Both the position numbers and the translations under genes were made by a program. Below are positions 9,420 through 16,985 of a stretch of DNA of 64,000 nucleotides, piece after piece. The notes under the pieces are model-generated. The model did no database searches, was not told the origin of the DNA, and worked only from the letters and a program-made list of their open reading frames with translations. Position 1 is the first letter of the stretch. Each line of letters begins with the position of its first letter. The DNA lies in NCBI GenBank assembly GCA_003762875.1, contig RIBL01000007.1:1-64000 (forward strand). The letters are read 5' to 3'. Source of the DNA: Muribaculaceae bacterium Isolate-110 (HZI). GTDB taxonomy: Bacteria; Bacteroidota; Bacteroidia; Bacteroidales; Muribaculaceae.

Positions 9420-9821
9420 ATGGCAGCCAACAAACGACTCCTGAAGAAAGAGATTCATCGCATATGCGGAGCACTTGCGGGTGAATGTGTATTAGCCAAA
9501 ATCGCCATTCCCGGCATCGACCGCGAGAAGCTCAACGAGATTATCTATCAGCTTGCCGACCTCCAGGCGTCGGCTCTGCGGCTGGTGAGCGTGGAGTTCC
9601 CGCGCACGCCCCGGTCGTTTGACAACAGGAAAGAGTATGCCGACGCGCGCCGCGCCTATTTCAAGGCCTCGTTTGCCAAGCTGCGCGAGCATTTCAACGC
9701 ACGCGTGCAGGAGATACTCAAGGAGATGAACGCTACAGTGCCCGACGCCTCGACCCCCGAGCAGCGCAAGGCTCAGATGAAGCATATACTCGAGCTCGGA
9801 TTTGCCGAGGAGAGCAAGTAA
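9420..9821 (+). CDS. Small helical hypothetical protein
   Basis: A 133-residue protein that I do not recognise by name. It appears all-helical with regular heptad-like patterns, no signal peptide and no cysteine cluster, and ends ELGFAEESK. It begins MAANKRLLKKEIHRICGALAGEC, compatible with a cytosolic protein. The gene sits between thrC and a lysophospholipid-acyltransferase-like gene, each about 40-70 bp away on the same strand. Confidence 0.7.
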   Translation: MAANKRLLKKEIHRICGALAGECVLAKIAIPGIDREKLNEIIYQLADLQASALRLVSVEFPRTPRSFDNRKEYADARRAYFKASFAKLREHFNARVQEILKEMNATVPDASTPEQRKAQMKHILELGFAEESK

Positions 9822-9863
9822 GAACCCCACTCGTATAGAAAATAGACTTCCCAAAGCATAACT

Positions 9864-10403
9864 ATGGGATTTTGTAAAAGCATATTACGACTCTTCGGAT
9901 GGCGGGTGCTCTGCACAGTGCCCGACTATCCGAAGAGCATTATCTGTGTGGCCCCTCACACGTCCAACTGGGACTTTGTGCTGGGTAAATTTGCCTGGTG
10001 GTCGCTCGGACGCAAGGCGGGCTTTCTGATGAAGGAAGCATGGTTTTTCTTCCCCATGAAATATCTGTTCAGAGCCATGGGGGGCATCCCTGTGTCGCGC
10101 CGACGCGGGGCGTCGCTCAGCGAGGCCATCATACACAAGTTTGACACCTCCGAGAGCCTCTGCATAGCCATCACGCCCGAGGGCACCCGCGCACGCGTCA
10201 GCCAATGGCGCACGGGCTTCCTGCACATCGCCTATGAGGCCCGCGTGCCCATAGTGCTCGGAGCTATCGATGCCGCCAACAAGCTGGTGCATCTCGAAAA
10301 GACCTTTACCCCCACGGGCGATATCGAGGCCGACATGCGTGCCATCAAGAGTTATTACCGACAGTTTCAAGGCATCATACCCGAAAACTTTTCAGCCGAA
10401 TGA
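9864..10403 (+). CDS. Lysophospholipid acyltransferase family protein
   Basis: A 179-residue PlsC-like acyltransferase. The catalytic HX4D motif is APHTSNWDF at about residues 32-40, and the second block ITPEGTRAR, which binds the acceptor phosphate, is at about 112. The overall pattern (FCKSILRLFGWR start, GGIPVSRRRG middle block) fits the small 1-acylglycerol-3-phosphate acyltransferase-like proteins of Bacteroidota, which likely act at the inner membrane in phospholipid or aminolipid synthesis. Acceptor specificity cannot be read from sequence. Its stop overlaps the next start by four bases. Confidence 0.87.
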   Translation: MGFCKSILRLFGWRVLCTVPDYPKSIICVAPHTSNWDFVLGKFAWWSLGRKAGFLMKEAWFFFPMKYLFRAMGGIPVSRRRGASLSEAIIHKFDTSESLCIAITPEGTRARVSQWRTGFLHIAYEARVPIVLGAIDAANKLVHLEKTFTPTGDIEADMRAIKSYYRQFQGIIPENFSAE

Positions 10404-11188
10404 AAATCTGCACCATCCCCCTCGACATAGCGTATGCCTCGGTCGAGGACAATCTGCTCACGGCCGCCAAGGCTCTCAACGACGTGGAGCGCGACACCGA
10501 TGTAGTGGTGCTGCCCGAGCTCTTCACCACCTCGTTTGTGCCCGATCAGAAGACCGTCTCGCAGCTTGCCGAGCCCAACGACGGACGCACCGTCGCGGCT
10601 CTCCGACGCTGGGCCGAGTTTTTCGGCTTTGCCATAGCGGGCAGTTTTCTGGCCACCGACGGAGGAGGCCGTTATTTCAACCGCGGCTTCTTCATGGAGC
10701 CGGGGGGCGACGTGACGTTTTATGACAAACGCCACCTCTTCCCGCTGTCGACCGAGGACAAGGTCTACACCCCCGGACGCGAGATGCCGGCACGCATACG
10801 TTATCGCGGCTGTGAGTTCATGCTGGTGTTGTGTTTCGACCTCCGTTTCCCCGTGTGGACGCGCAACAGGCCCGAGTCGATGTATGATGTGCTGATTGTG
10901 CCGGCCAACTGGCCCCACTCTCGGGCCGAGCAGCTCAAGACATTGCTTGCCGCACGCGCTATCGAAAATCAGGCCTATGTCATCGTGGCCAACTGCTCGG
11001 GCTCTGACAAGTATGGCGAATACAAGCTGTCAGACTCAGGCATGTATGACAATCTCGGCGTCAATATCCAGGAAACGCGCCGCAACGGCTATCATTACGC
11101 CTTGCTCGACCTCCGCGCGCTTGCCCAGGGCCGTGCCCGCTTTCCCGCCTATGCCGCGTCGGACAAGTGGAGCATCGAACTCCCCTGA
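10400..11188 (+). CDS. Carbon-nitrogen hydrolase (omega-amidase/YafV-like)
   Basis: A 262-residue nitrilase-superfamily enzyme with the Glu-Lys-Cys triad visible as VVLPELF, FYDKRHLF and VLCFDLRFP. The short form and the CFDLRFPVW block resemble omega-amidase/YafV proteins, which hydrolyse alpha-ketoglutaramate or related omega-amides in metabolite repair. Start ATG overlaps the stop of the acyltransferase gene. It is the last plus-strand gene before a convergent structured intergenic region. Confidence 0.85.
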   Translation: MKICTIPLDIAYASVEDNLLTAAKALNDVERDTDVVVLPELFTTSFVPDQKTVSQLAEPNDGRTVAALRRWAEFFGFAIAGSFLATDGGGRYFNRGFFMEPGGDVTFYDKRHLFPLSTEDKVYTPGREMPARIRYRGCEFMLVLCFDLRFPVWTRNRPESMYDVLIVPANWPHSRAEQLKTLLAARAIENQAYVIVANCSGSDKYGEYKLSDSGMYDNLGVNIQETRRNGYHYALLDLRALAQGRARFPAYAASDKWSIELP

Positions 11189-11212
11189 ACCCCCAACCGC
11201 ACAAGTTGGGGG

Positions 11213-11261
11213 GATACAAAAGGACATAAGTCTGCGGGGGGAGATACAAAAGGACATAAGT
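11213..11261 (+). repeat. Two direct copies of a 19-bp sequence
   Basis: GATACAAAAGGACATAAGT occurs at 11213-11231 and 11243-11261, offset by 30 bp. The second copy is also the outer end of a 37-bp inverted repeat, so a third inverted copy is at 11340-11358. This lies in the 268-bp gap between convergent genes, which otherwise holds no gene. Confidence 0.9.
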
Positions 11262-11358
11262 TTCATAAGAAACAAAAGTTTTTTTAATTATCCATATGGC
11301 TGTCGGTTATATAGATAAATGACTTTTGTTTCTTATGAAACTTATGTCCTTTTGTATC
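11243..11358. repeat. Perfect 37-bp inverted repeat
   Basis: Positions 11243-11279 are the exact reverse complement of 11322-11358, with a 42-base A/T-rich loop. The arms run from GATACAAAAGG to AACAAAAGT. It lies between the ends of two convergent genes and could work as a bidirectional terminator, but its perfect, long arms are more than a terminator requires. Confidence 0.92.
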
Positions 11359-11372
11359 CCCCTGTGCGGGGG

Positions 11373-11442
11373 CTCAGTCTCACAAAAGTGACACTACTGT
11401 GAGACTGTCTCATTACAGTGTCAAAATCGTGAGACTGAGACT
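11373..11442. repeat. 70-bp dyad array, left copy
   Basis: A dyad of 70 bp with the heptamer GTCTCAC/GTGAGAC (or one-base variants) at 11377, 11399, 11407 and 11429, giving start spacings of 22, 8 and 22, plus TGACACT (11389) and AGTGTCA (11417) between them. Outer arms of 11 bp are perfect. A further GTCTCAC is at 11447-11453. About 60 of 70 positions match the copy at 12812-12881. It abuts the 3' end of the ATPase gene. Confidence 0.9.
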
Positions 11443-11456
11443 GCTTGTCTCACTCT

Positions 11457-12677
11457 TCAGTCGTCCTGTTTTTTCAGTAGTCTGAAAGCTGTGGCGCGGC
11501 TCACCCCGAGAGCCGTGGCTATCTGTTCGGCACTCTTGCCCGCGGTCTTAAGCTCGTCGGCTGCTTTGCGGAGGTCGTCGCGCGAACGTCGGTTGCTCTG
11601 ACGCTCGGCCAGATGGGAGTCCTCGCTGTCGGTGCCTATGGATGAGAAGCCCACAAAGTTTTCGTAAATCTTGCCTATGGTGCATGAGAGCACATTGTCG
11701 CGGTCATAGACCTGCTCGCAGTTGCGCTGCTTGATCTGCTTGATATAGCGCAGGTCCTTACCGCGGTTGCTCTCGCCGATGGCAAAGGCCGAGTCGGCAA
11801 AGTTGATAAGCATCTTGGAGCCTTGGAGGTCATTGCGGGTGAGAGGGTTGCAGAGAGCGCGTTTAGGCGTATGGGCCAGCAGTAGTATACTCAGGTCGTG
11901 ACGCTTCTTGAGAGCTACGAGCTTCTTCATGAGCGGCATGGCGTCGGCGGCCGACTCGGTGCCCGAGGCCATGAAGGTGATATTGTCGATGATGAGTACT
12001 CGGGCCATCGCCTCCTCGATGCGCATCTCGAGGTCGGAGATAACCTGGTCGGCAAACGCCTGGGTGGCGTAATCGTCGGTAAAATCGTCGGACGACATGT
12101 CGTAACACAGCTCTACGCGGTTGAACTGCTGGCTGAAATCGTAATATACCTTGCGCCCCGGCTCGTCGGGATGCGGACACGAATAGCGTCGGCCAAACTG
12201 CACGAGACTCAGCTCAAAGTCGGCATAGACCACGGGCTGCGACAGTGTCTCGGGTCTGAGTTCGGGCAGAGTCGTAGTGCAGTGCATGCCGTTGGCCACC
12301 ATGTCGGCTATCTGCACGGCGAGTATCGACTTGCCCACATTGGTGTCGGCAAACAGTATGCATATCTCTCCCTCATACCATAGCGGACCACACAACTGCT
12401 TCTGGTCAATGGTCACTGCTGCGTGTCGGGCCCAGTCAGACCCCGACAGCATGCGAGTGATGGCAGGTCGGCGTGACGCAGGTGCAGGTCGGGGCTTTAC
12501 AGCCGCCTGCTTCTCTTTCTTAGGAGGATTACAGGCGGCCGTCTGAGCCGCATTGGCCGCGGCAGTAGCGGCCTCGGCCCTAATGTCAGACAATATCTTG
12601 CTCAAGGAAGATATGTGAAGAGGTTTCCCGCTTTTTTTAGCGAGGGCGACGTGACGTTTGTTTCGTACATCAGACAT
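11457..12677 (-). CDS. RepA/RecA-like AAA family ATPase with C-terminal helix-turn-helix
   Basis: A 406-residue protein. Residues 1-75 are a basic, Ala/Pro-rich, probably flexible region. Residues about 80-320 form a RecA-fold ATPase of the RepA/AAA_25 type, with a Walker A variant ADTNVGKS (110-117, first Gly absent), Walker B VLIID (227-231), a LLLAHT motif-III-like strand (266-270) and DLQGSK (283-288). Residues about 375-402 form a resolvase-type helix-turn-helix (AEQIATALGVSRATAFRLL), so it probably binds DNA. Such ATPases are found in plasmids, phages and integrative elements and are related to hexameric replication helicases. It is bracketed by two near-identical 70-bp dyad arrays. No integrase, relaxase or primase is adjacent. 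Precise role unknown. Confidence 0.8.
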   Translation of the reverse strand: MSDVRNKRHVALAKKSGKPLHISSLSKILSDIRAEAATAAANAAQTAACNPPKKEKQAAVKPRPAPASRRPAITRMLSGSDWARHAAVTIDQKQLCGPLWYEGEICILFADTNVGKSILAVQIADMVANGMHCTTTLPELRPETLSQPVVYADFELSLVQFGRRYSCPHPDEPGRKVYYDFSQQFNRVELCYDMSSDDFTDDYATQAFADQVISDLEMRIEEAMARVLIIDNITFMASGTESAADAMPLMKKLVALKKRHDLSILLLAHTPKRALCNPLTRNDLQGSKMLINFADSAFAIGESNRGKDLRYIKQIKQRNCEQVYDRDNVLSCTIGKIYENFVGFSSIGTDSEDSHLAERQSNRRSRDDLRKAADELKTAGKSAEQIATALGVSRATAFRLLKKQDD

Positions 12678-12714
12678 AATATTTAGGGTGAGGGGGATGT
12701 TAAGGCCTCACGCT

Positions 12715-12760
12715 GCAAAGTTACGTCACGCCAAGGGCCCTAAAGGTGCGATAATGTCGC
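12715..12760 (-). promoter_or_regulatory. ATPase promoter with GCGA-N5-TCGC element
   Basis: On the minus strand a -7 box TAACTTTGC is at 12723-12715. Eighteen bases upstream is a 19-bp element (12742-12760; plus-strand reading AAAGGTGCGATAATGTCGC) holding the inverted repeat GCGA-N5-TCGC and overlapping the expected -33 region. The same 19 bp stand at the same place before the gene starting at 60321. Confidence 0.75.
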
Positions 12761-12811
12761 ATGGCGTCGATAATAAGGGAGCAACTGAGGTTTTTTGTCC
12801 TCGTGTGCAGT

Positions 12812-12881
12812 CTCAGTCTCACAAAGTTGACACTCTTGTGAGACAGTCTCATGTCAGTGTCAAAACAGTGAGACTGAGACT
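12812..12881. repeat. 70-bp dyad array, right copy
   Basis: Second copy of the dyad at 11373-11442, same orientation and spacing: heptamers at 12816, 12838, 12846 and 12868. Outer arms are perfect over 14 bp when extended (12809-12822 with 12868-12881). It lies about 135 bp upstream of the ATPase start, beyond its promoter. The 347-bp gap 12678-13024 holds only this array, the ATPase promoter and the tRNA promoter. Confidence 0.9.
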
Positions 12882-12971
12882 CGGGGGTGAAAACATGGGG
12901 GGATAACGGGATTTTCGTTATTTACATTCCTTGTCGCCTGTTCCCTATTTTCCTATTTTACATTTATTTGT

Positions 12972-13004
12972 TTTGGAGATTTCTCGGATAATGCGTATCT
13001 TTGC
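12972..13004 (+). promoter_or_regulatory. Promoter of tRNA-Arg
   Basis: TTTG at 12972-12975 and TATCTTTGC at 12996-13004, separated by 20 bp, match the Bacteroidota housekeeping promoter. It points to the tRNA gene 20 bp downstream. Confidence 0.8.
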
Positions 13005-13024
13005 ACTGCATTTGATGCACGTCT

Positions 13025-13096
13025 GCCTTGGTAGTTCAATGGATAGAATGGGAAATTCCTAATTTTCAGATAGGGGTTCGATTCCCCTCCGAGGTA
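13025..13096 (+). tRNA. tRNA-Arg (anticodon CCT)
   Basis: The 72 bases fold as a cloverleaf: acceptor GCCTTGG with CCGAGGT (one G-U end pair and one T-G), D arm GTTC/GAAT with GGA (A20 is an arginine identity element), anticodon stem GGAAA/TTTTC with loop TTCCTAA giving anticodon CCT for AGG codons, T arm AGGGG-TTCGATT-CCCCT, and discriminator A at 13096. CCA is not encoded. tRNA genes are frequent integration sites, and this one lies 143 bp from the right dyad array, but I see no duplicated tRNA 3' end in the region. Confidence 0.93.
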
Positions 13097-13175
13097 CGAA
13101 ACACATTATTTGTTCGTTCATTTTTTGTTTGTTAGGCCGTCGGTCACAGTGGTTGTGGCTGACGGTTTGTCGTCT

Positions 13176-14204
13176 CTATATCTCTATAGGCTCGTCGGGC
13201 TCGAAGTCGCGTATGGCGCGGGTGCCTGTGACGGAGTCCCATAGCATTGGGCTTAGCCCGGTGCCGGGACGTTTGGCCGCGAGATTGCTGTCGGAGAGGG
13301 TCTCGCCCTTGGAGATGTGGCGCGCGGCCACGATGCTCTTGCGCGCCACGGCTATGTTGGGCCGCTCGGCCTCGGTGACGGTCTTGTCGGGGTGTCCGAG
13401 GGCCAGCTCCGTCTCGCGTATGGCCGAGACCATGGCTGCGAGCTCGTCGGGCGTGAGCGACGCCTTGTGGTCGGGCCCCGGCATGGAGCGGTCGAGCGTG
13501 AAATGCTTCTCTATAATCATGGCTCCGCGGGCTGCTGCGGCTATGGTCACGGTGATGCCGCGCGTGTGGTCGCTGTAGCCTGTGCCGCCACATCCGAGCG
13601 TGGCGAGCGTGTCCATGGCGCGGAGATTGACGGCCTCGGGCGGGGTGGGGTATTGGGTGGTGCAGTGCAGCAGGTAGATGTCGGAGCGTGTGATGAGTCC
13701 TCCCTCGCATAGAGCGGTCACGGCACTCTCCACCTCGGGGAGTGTCGACATGCCTGTCGAGAGGATGACGCGTCCCCCCTTGGATGCTATGTGGCGCAGA
13801 TAGGGCAGATTGGTGATTTCGCCCGAGGGTATCTTCCAGTAGTCCATGCCGAGGGCCGCGAGCTGGTCGATGGATTCGTGGTCAAACGGGGTGCTCATGA
13901 AGCCCACCCCCTGACGGCGACACTCTTCGGCCAGCCGCGCAAAGTCGGCCGCGGTCAGTTCGAGCCCCTTGAGCATAGCCAGTTGAGAGTTGTCGTCGCC
14001 CTCGCGGTCACCGCAGTTTTCCTGCTGATAGCGGGCCTTGGGGGCTGAGGCCGACACGAGATTTTCGGCCTTGAAGGTCTGAAACTTCACATAGTCGACT
14101 CCGGCACGGGCCGCGCGGCCCACCATCTCGAGGGCCGTGTCGAGCGAGCCGTTGTGGTTGACGCCCGCTTCGGCTATTATTATGGTGTGGGGAGGTGTTG
14201 TCAT
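13176..14204 (-). CDS. neuB: N-acetylneuraminate synthase family protein
   Basis: Condenses an N-acetyl amino sugar with phosphoenolpyruvate to form a nonulosonic (sialic-type) acid. The 342-residue protein has the TIM-barrel start IIIAEAGVNHNGSLDTA, the KFQTFKAENLV segment, STPFDHES, and HCTTQYPTP, GYSDHT and EKHFTLDR blocks; a C-terminal SAF/antifreeze-like domain begins near residue 290 (KSIVAARHISKGE). Whether the product is Neu5Ac, legionaminic or another acid is not decidable. It ends 9 bp after the NeuD-like gene, suggesting one envelope-glycan unit; no CMP-sialate synthetase is in the window. Confidence 0.92.
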   Translation of the reverse strand: MTTPPHTIIIAEAGVNHNGSLDTALEMVGRAARAGVDYVKFQTFKAENLVSASAPKARYQQENCGDREGDDNSQLAMLKGLELTAADFARLAEECRRQGVGFMSTPFDHESIDQLAALGMDYWKIPSGEITNLPYLRHIASKGGRVILSTGMSTLPEVESAVTALCEGGLITRSDIYLLHCTTQYPTPPEAVNLRAMDTLATLGCGGTGYSDHTRGITVTIAAAARGAMIIEKHFTLDRSMPGPDHKASLTPDELAAMVSAIRETELALGHPDKTVTEAERPNIAVARKSIVAARHISKGETLSDSNLAAKRPGTGLSPMLWDSVTGTRAIRDFEPDEPIEI

Positions 14205-14213
14205 GTGGTGCGT

Positions 14214-14846
14214 TTATCGTTTTTGATGAAGAGGCCGTGCCGGCACTCCGGCATAAGTGCCCGCGGCGGGGATGTCGGCTGTCACTACGGCACCGGCACC
14301 CACGGTGACGTCGGTTCCGATGCTCACGCAGGGCTTTATGATGACTCCCGCGCCTATATATGTGTCATCGCCTATGGTGACGCCTCCGCATATGACGGCT
14401 CCGGGGCCTATGAACACGTTGTCGCCCAGCGTGCATCCGTGCTCCACGATGGCCCCGGTGTTGATTACACAGTGTGCTCCGGCGGTGGTGGCGGCGTTGA
14501 CCGTCGCGCGGTGAAACACTGCCGTACCTCCTCCCAGCCGTGCCGAGGGTGACACTATGGCCGAGGGGGCCACCGTCACGGGCGAGCCGTAGCGGCTGTA
14601 GCGGTCTATGACTCTGCGCCGTGTCCGGAGCGAGCAGCCGGCTCCGCTGACGAGGGTCACGATGATGTCGGTCGAGTCGGGGGCGCAGGCCGCCATAAAG
14701 GCCGCGTCGTCGCCAAGCCACCCGAGGGGCATGGACTGGACGGGGGCCAAATCAACGTATCCCGCCACCTTTGCAGATGACGGGAGTATGTCGAGCAGCG
14801 AAAGGGCGTGTCCCCCTCCGCCTATGAGCGTTATGGGGCGGGCCAT
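14214..14846 (-). CDS. NeuD-family sugar O-acyltransferase
   Basis: A 210-residue protein with an N-terminal nucleotide-binding-like PglD/NeuD domain (ITLIGGGGHALSLLDIL) and a C-terminal left-handed beta-helix of hexapeptide repeats (from about residue 95, such as VIVSPSARLGGG through IGDDTYIGAGVII), ending AGVPARPL. It would transfer an acetyl group from acetyl-CoA to a sialic-acid-type sugar or precursor. It sits directly upstream of neuB in transcription, the usual partnership, and overlaps the barrel gene's stop by one base. Confidence 0.88.
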   Translation of the reverse strand: MARPITLIGGGGHALSLLDILPSSAKVAGYVDLAPVQSMPLGWLGDDAAFMAACAPDSTDIIVTLVSGAGCSLRTRRRVIDRYSRYGSPVTVAPSAIVSPSARLGGGTAVFHRATVNAATTAGAHCVINTGAIVEHGCTLGDNVFIGPGAVICGGVTIGDDTYIGAGVIIKPCVSIGTDVTVGAGAVVTADIPAAGTYAGVPARPLHQKR

Positions 14847-15451
14847 CAGAAGAGATAGGCCACCGATACGGTCCAGTAGCGGTTTTTGCCCTCGATGCCG
14901 GCCTCGCTGGTGGAGCTGCTTACGGTGTTGACGGCTTTGGTCAGACCGAGACCGTAGCGGGCGTTGACGTCGAGGCGGCTCAGGAGCTGTACGCCTATGC
15001 CGAAGTTGAGAGCCCAGTCGACCGACTTGTTGCGGAAGTTTTCATAAGTCTTGCCGCTTGTGAGCACCGACACGCTCGGGCCTACGCCGATGTAGGGCAC
15101 GAGCACCTTGCTCACCACGGGGAGCGAGAAGTTGTAGCGGAGATTGAGGGGTATCTCGATATAGTCGCGGTTGTCCTTGCTGAGATTGTTCTGATACATG
15201 TATTCCGAGTTGCGGCGCACATACATGAGCGAGAGGTCTGCTCCGATGCCTATCACGGGCACCTTGAACTCGGTCATCAGACCTGCGGTCCATCCCGTCT
15301 GGTTGCTGCTGTCAAAGAGGTCGTTGTTGAAGTGGAGGGCGTTGACCGTGAGCCCGACCTTGGGGCCGAACTTGAAGAGGCCGCCTGCCTGTGCCGCCGA
15401 TGCGCCCAGCATTATGGCGAGCATGGCGATTGCGATTCTGATGTGTTTCAT
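14846..15451 (-). CDS. PorT-family outer-membrane beta-barrel protein
   Basis: A 201-residue protein with a signal peptide (MKHIRIAIAMLAIMLGASAAQA) and amphipathic strands of the outer_membrane_beta-barrel domain seen in many Bacteroidota surface proteins: FKFGPKVGLTVN, YIEIPLNLRYNF, VLVPYIGVGPSVSV, WALNFGIGVQL and a terminal SVAYLF with aromatic last residue. Ligand or partner is unknown. A TACTTTTGC -7 box at 15496-15488 suggests that it is the first gene of a transcript that continues into the neuD-like gene and neuB. Confidence 0.85.
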   Translation of the reverse strand: MKHIRIAIAMLAIMLGASAAQAGGLFKFGPKVGLTVNALHFNNDLFDSSNQTGWTAGLMTEFKVPVIGIGADLSLMYVRRNSEYMYQNNLSKDNRDYIEIPLNLRYNFSLPVVSKVLVPYIGVGPSVSVLTSGKTYENFRNKSVDWALNFGIGVQLLSRLDVNARYGLGLTKAVNTVSSSTSEAGIEGKNRYWTVSVAYLF

Positions 15452-15487
15452 ACGTCTTTTAAATAGTGTTGATTACGTGTTGTGGCT

Positions 15488-15496
15488 GCAAAAGTA
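15488..15496 (-). promoter_or_regulatory. -7 box of the barrel-neuD-neuB transcript
   Basis: TACTTTTGC on the minus strand, 36 bp before the barrel-protein start, matches TAnnTTTGC. I do not see an equally clear TTTG 20 bp upstream. Confidence 0.5.
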
Positions 15497-15526
15497 GCAA
15501 TTATTTCCTTGATAAAAAATGAATTG

Positions 15527-16615
15527 TCAATGAATTTTACGCCTGTTGAGCTCCTGCTGATACTTGCGGGCGTTGGCCTGGTGGGTGGCATAGTCGGAGG
15601 CAAAGTTATGATAGCCCGAAAAATCCTCCTTGGCACACATATATATATAATTATGATGCGGAGCGTTGAGCACATCGTCCATGGCCGCGCCTGTCGGCAC
15701 TCTGATGGGGCCCGGAGGCAGACCGTCGACCTGATAGGTGTTGTAGGGCGAGCGGCATTTGAGATGCTCGCCCCTGATGCGGCGCAGAGTGAAGTCGCCC
15801 ACGGCATACTTGACCGTCGGGTCGGCCTGCAGACGCATACCTTTGTGCAGACGGTTGAGATACAGACGCGCCACCATGGGCCGCTCGTCGCGCTTGGCCG
15901 TCTCCTCCTCGATGATTGACGCCACCGTGGCCACCTCGGTCTTGCTCAGCCCGAGGGCACGGGCCTTGGCCTTGCGCTCGTCGGTCCAGAAAGCGTCGCG
16001 ATAGTCGAGCAGGCGTTTCACGACATTGGCCGGCGATGCACTCCAGTAAAACTCGTAGGTGTCGGGCAGAAAAGCTGCCGGAAAGGTGGCCCGGGTGAAG
16101 CCGCGGTCGGGCAGCACCTCGAGACACGCGTTCATAAACTCCTCGGGCGTGCACTGCAACTGCGAGGCGATGCGCTCGGCCAGCATGGGCATGGTGCGTG
16201 TGCCGTTAAAGGTCACCTTCACCGGAGTCTGACGCCCTGTGGCCATGCGGCGGGCTATGCCGAGGGCCGTCTGCCCGCGGTCTATGCGATAGGCCCCTTC
16301 GGTGCGGGCGGGATTGTTGCCCATGAGCTTCCACATCACATATACGCGCGTGCCCATCGGAGACCCCAGCCGCGTCTTGAGGCTGTCCTTGACCTGCGAG
16401 GGGGTGGCACCATGGGGCACGTAGACCCATTCGCCGGCCTCCGACCCTCCAGCATAGGGGATGAAGGCAAAGGCCAGCACCGAGCCTATGGCCACAATCA
16501 CGGCTATGACGGCTATCATGACCCCCATCGAGTGGCGGCGCAGCCATGTGTCATTGCCCTTGGATTTTTTCTTCTTGCGGGGAGAGGGCTTGCGTGTGGT
16601 AGATGTCGCGGTCAT
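15527..16615 (-). CDS. mltG: Endolytic transglycosylase MltG
   Basis: Membrane-anchored murein lytic transglycosylase that cuts nascent glycan strands and sets their length. The 362-residue protein has a basic cytosolic tail (PSPRKKKKSKG), one membrane helix at about 30-52, and a periplasmic YceG domain with the catalytic glutamate region IIEEETAKRDERPMVA, the ADPTVKYAVG block and SPYNTYQVDGLPPGPI. Length is normal for the family. It follows the MerR-like gene on the same strand with a 16-bp gap. Confidence 0.94.
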   Translation of the reverse strand: MTATSTTRKPSPRKKKKSKGNDTWLRRHSMGVMIAVIAVIVAIGSVLAFAFIPYAGGSEAGEWVYVPHGATPSQVKDSLKTRLGSPMGTRVYVMWKLMGNNPARTEGAYRIDRGQTALGIARRMATGRQTPVKVTFNGTRTMPMLAERIASQLQCTPEEFMNACLEVLPDRGFTRATFPAAFLPDTYEFYWSASPANVVKRLLDYRDAFWTDERKAKARALGLSKTEVATVASIIEEETAKRDERPMVARLYLNRLHKGMRLQADPTVKYAVGDFTLRRIRGEHLKCRSPYNTYQVDGLPPGPIRVPTGAAMDDVLNAPHHNYIYMCAKEDFSGYHNFASDYATHQANARKYQQELNRRKIH

Positions 16616-16631
16616 ATATATAATTAAGGTG

Positions 16632-16970
16632 TCAGCGTAATTTATGGAGCGAGTCGATGAGAGTCTGCAGGCGGTCGCGCACCACTCCGAGACGTCTGAG
16701 AGCCTCGGCCTTGCGGGTGATGCCGTCGCGGTTGATGCGCAGCTCCTCGCGTGCGGCCTCGATTTTCAGACCCTTGTCGTGGAGCAGATACTTGATCATA
16801 TTGACCGTGTCGATGTCGGCCGGCGTGTAGAAACGCGTGCCACGGTCGTTGCGCTTGGGCGAGAGGATGGAAAACTGTGTCTCCCAGAAGCGCAGGGTCG
16901 ATGCCACGACTCCGGTCATGTCCACGACTTCGCTTATCTTGTAATAACGTTTGCTTGTCGATTCTTTCAT
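16632..16970 (-). CDS. MerR family transcriptional regulator
   Basis: A 112-residue protein, taking ATG 16970 as start; the frame runs ten codons further but those overlap the promoter. It has an N-terminal MerR winged helix (YYKISEVVDMTGVVASTLRFWE, then RFYTPADIDTVNMIKYLL) and a short C-terminal helix with no ligand or metal cysteines. Short MerR proteins of this kind are common in Bacteroidota upstream of mltG; the target is unknown. A TACCTTTGC -7 box at 16985-16977 would start transcription almost at the ATG, so the mRNA may be leaderless. Confidence 0.88.
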   Translation of the reverse strand: MKESTSKRYYKISEVVDMTGVVASTLRFWETQFSILSPKRNDRGTRFYTPADIDTVNMIKYLLHDKGLKIEAAREELRINRDGITRKAEALRRLGVVRDRLQTLIDSLHKLR

Positions 16971-16976
16971 AGCTGT

Positions 16977-16985
16977 GCAAAGGTA
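16977..16985 (-). promoter_or_regulatory. -7 box immediately before the MerR gene
   Basis: TACCTTTGC on the minus strand, six bases from the ATG at 16970. If transcription begins about seven bases after the box, little or no 5' UTR remains. Confidence 0.55.

Noticed and set aside
11243-11442. CRISPR-like array
   Set aside because: Repeats are inverted dyads with no regular spacers or cas genes.
12658-12906. Plus-strand frame across the right array
   Set aside because: It runs through a promoter and a palindrome and has no recognisable features.
13025-13096. Reading the tRNA as glycine (TCC)
   Set aside because: Correct alignment of the anticodon loop TTCCTAA gives CCT, and A20 supports arginine.
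13129-13710. Plus- and minus-strand frames overlapping neuB
   Set aside because: Arg/His-rich shadow translations of a well-supported gene.
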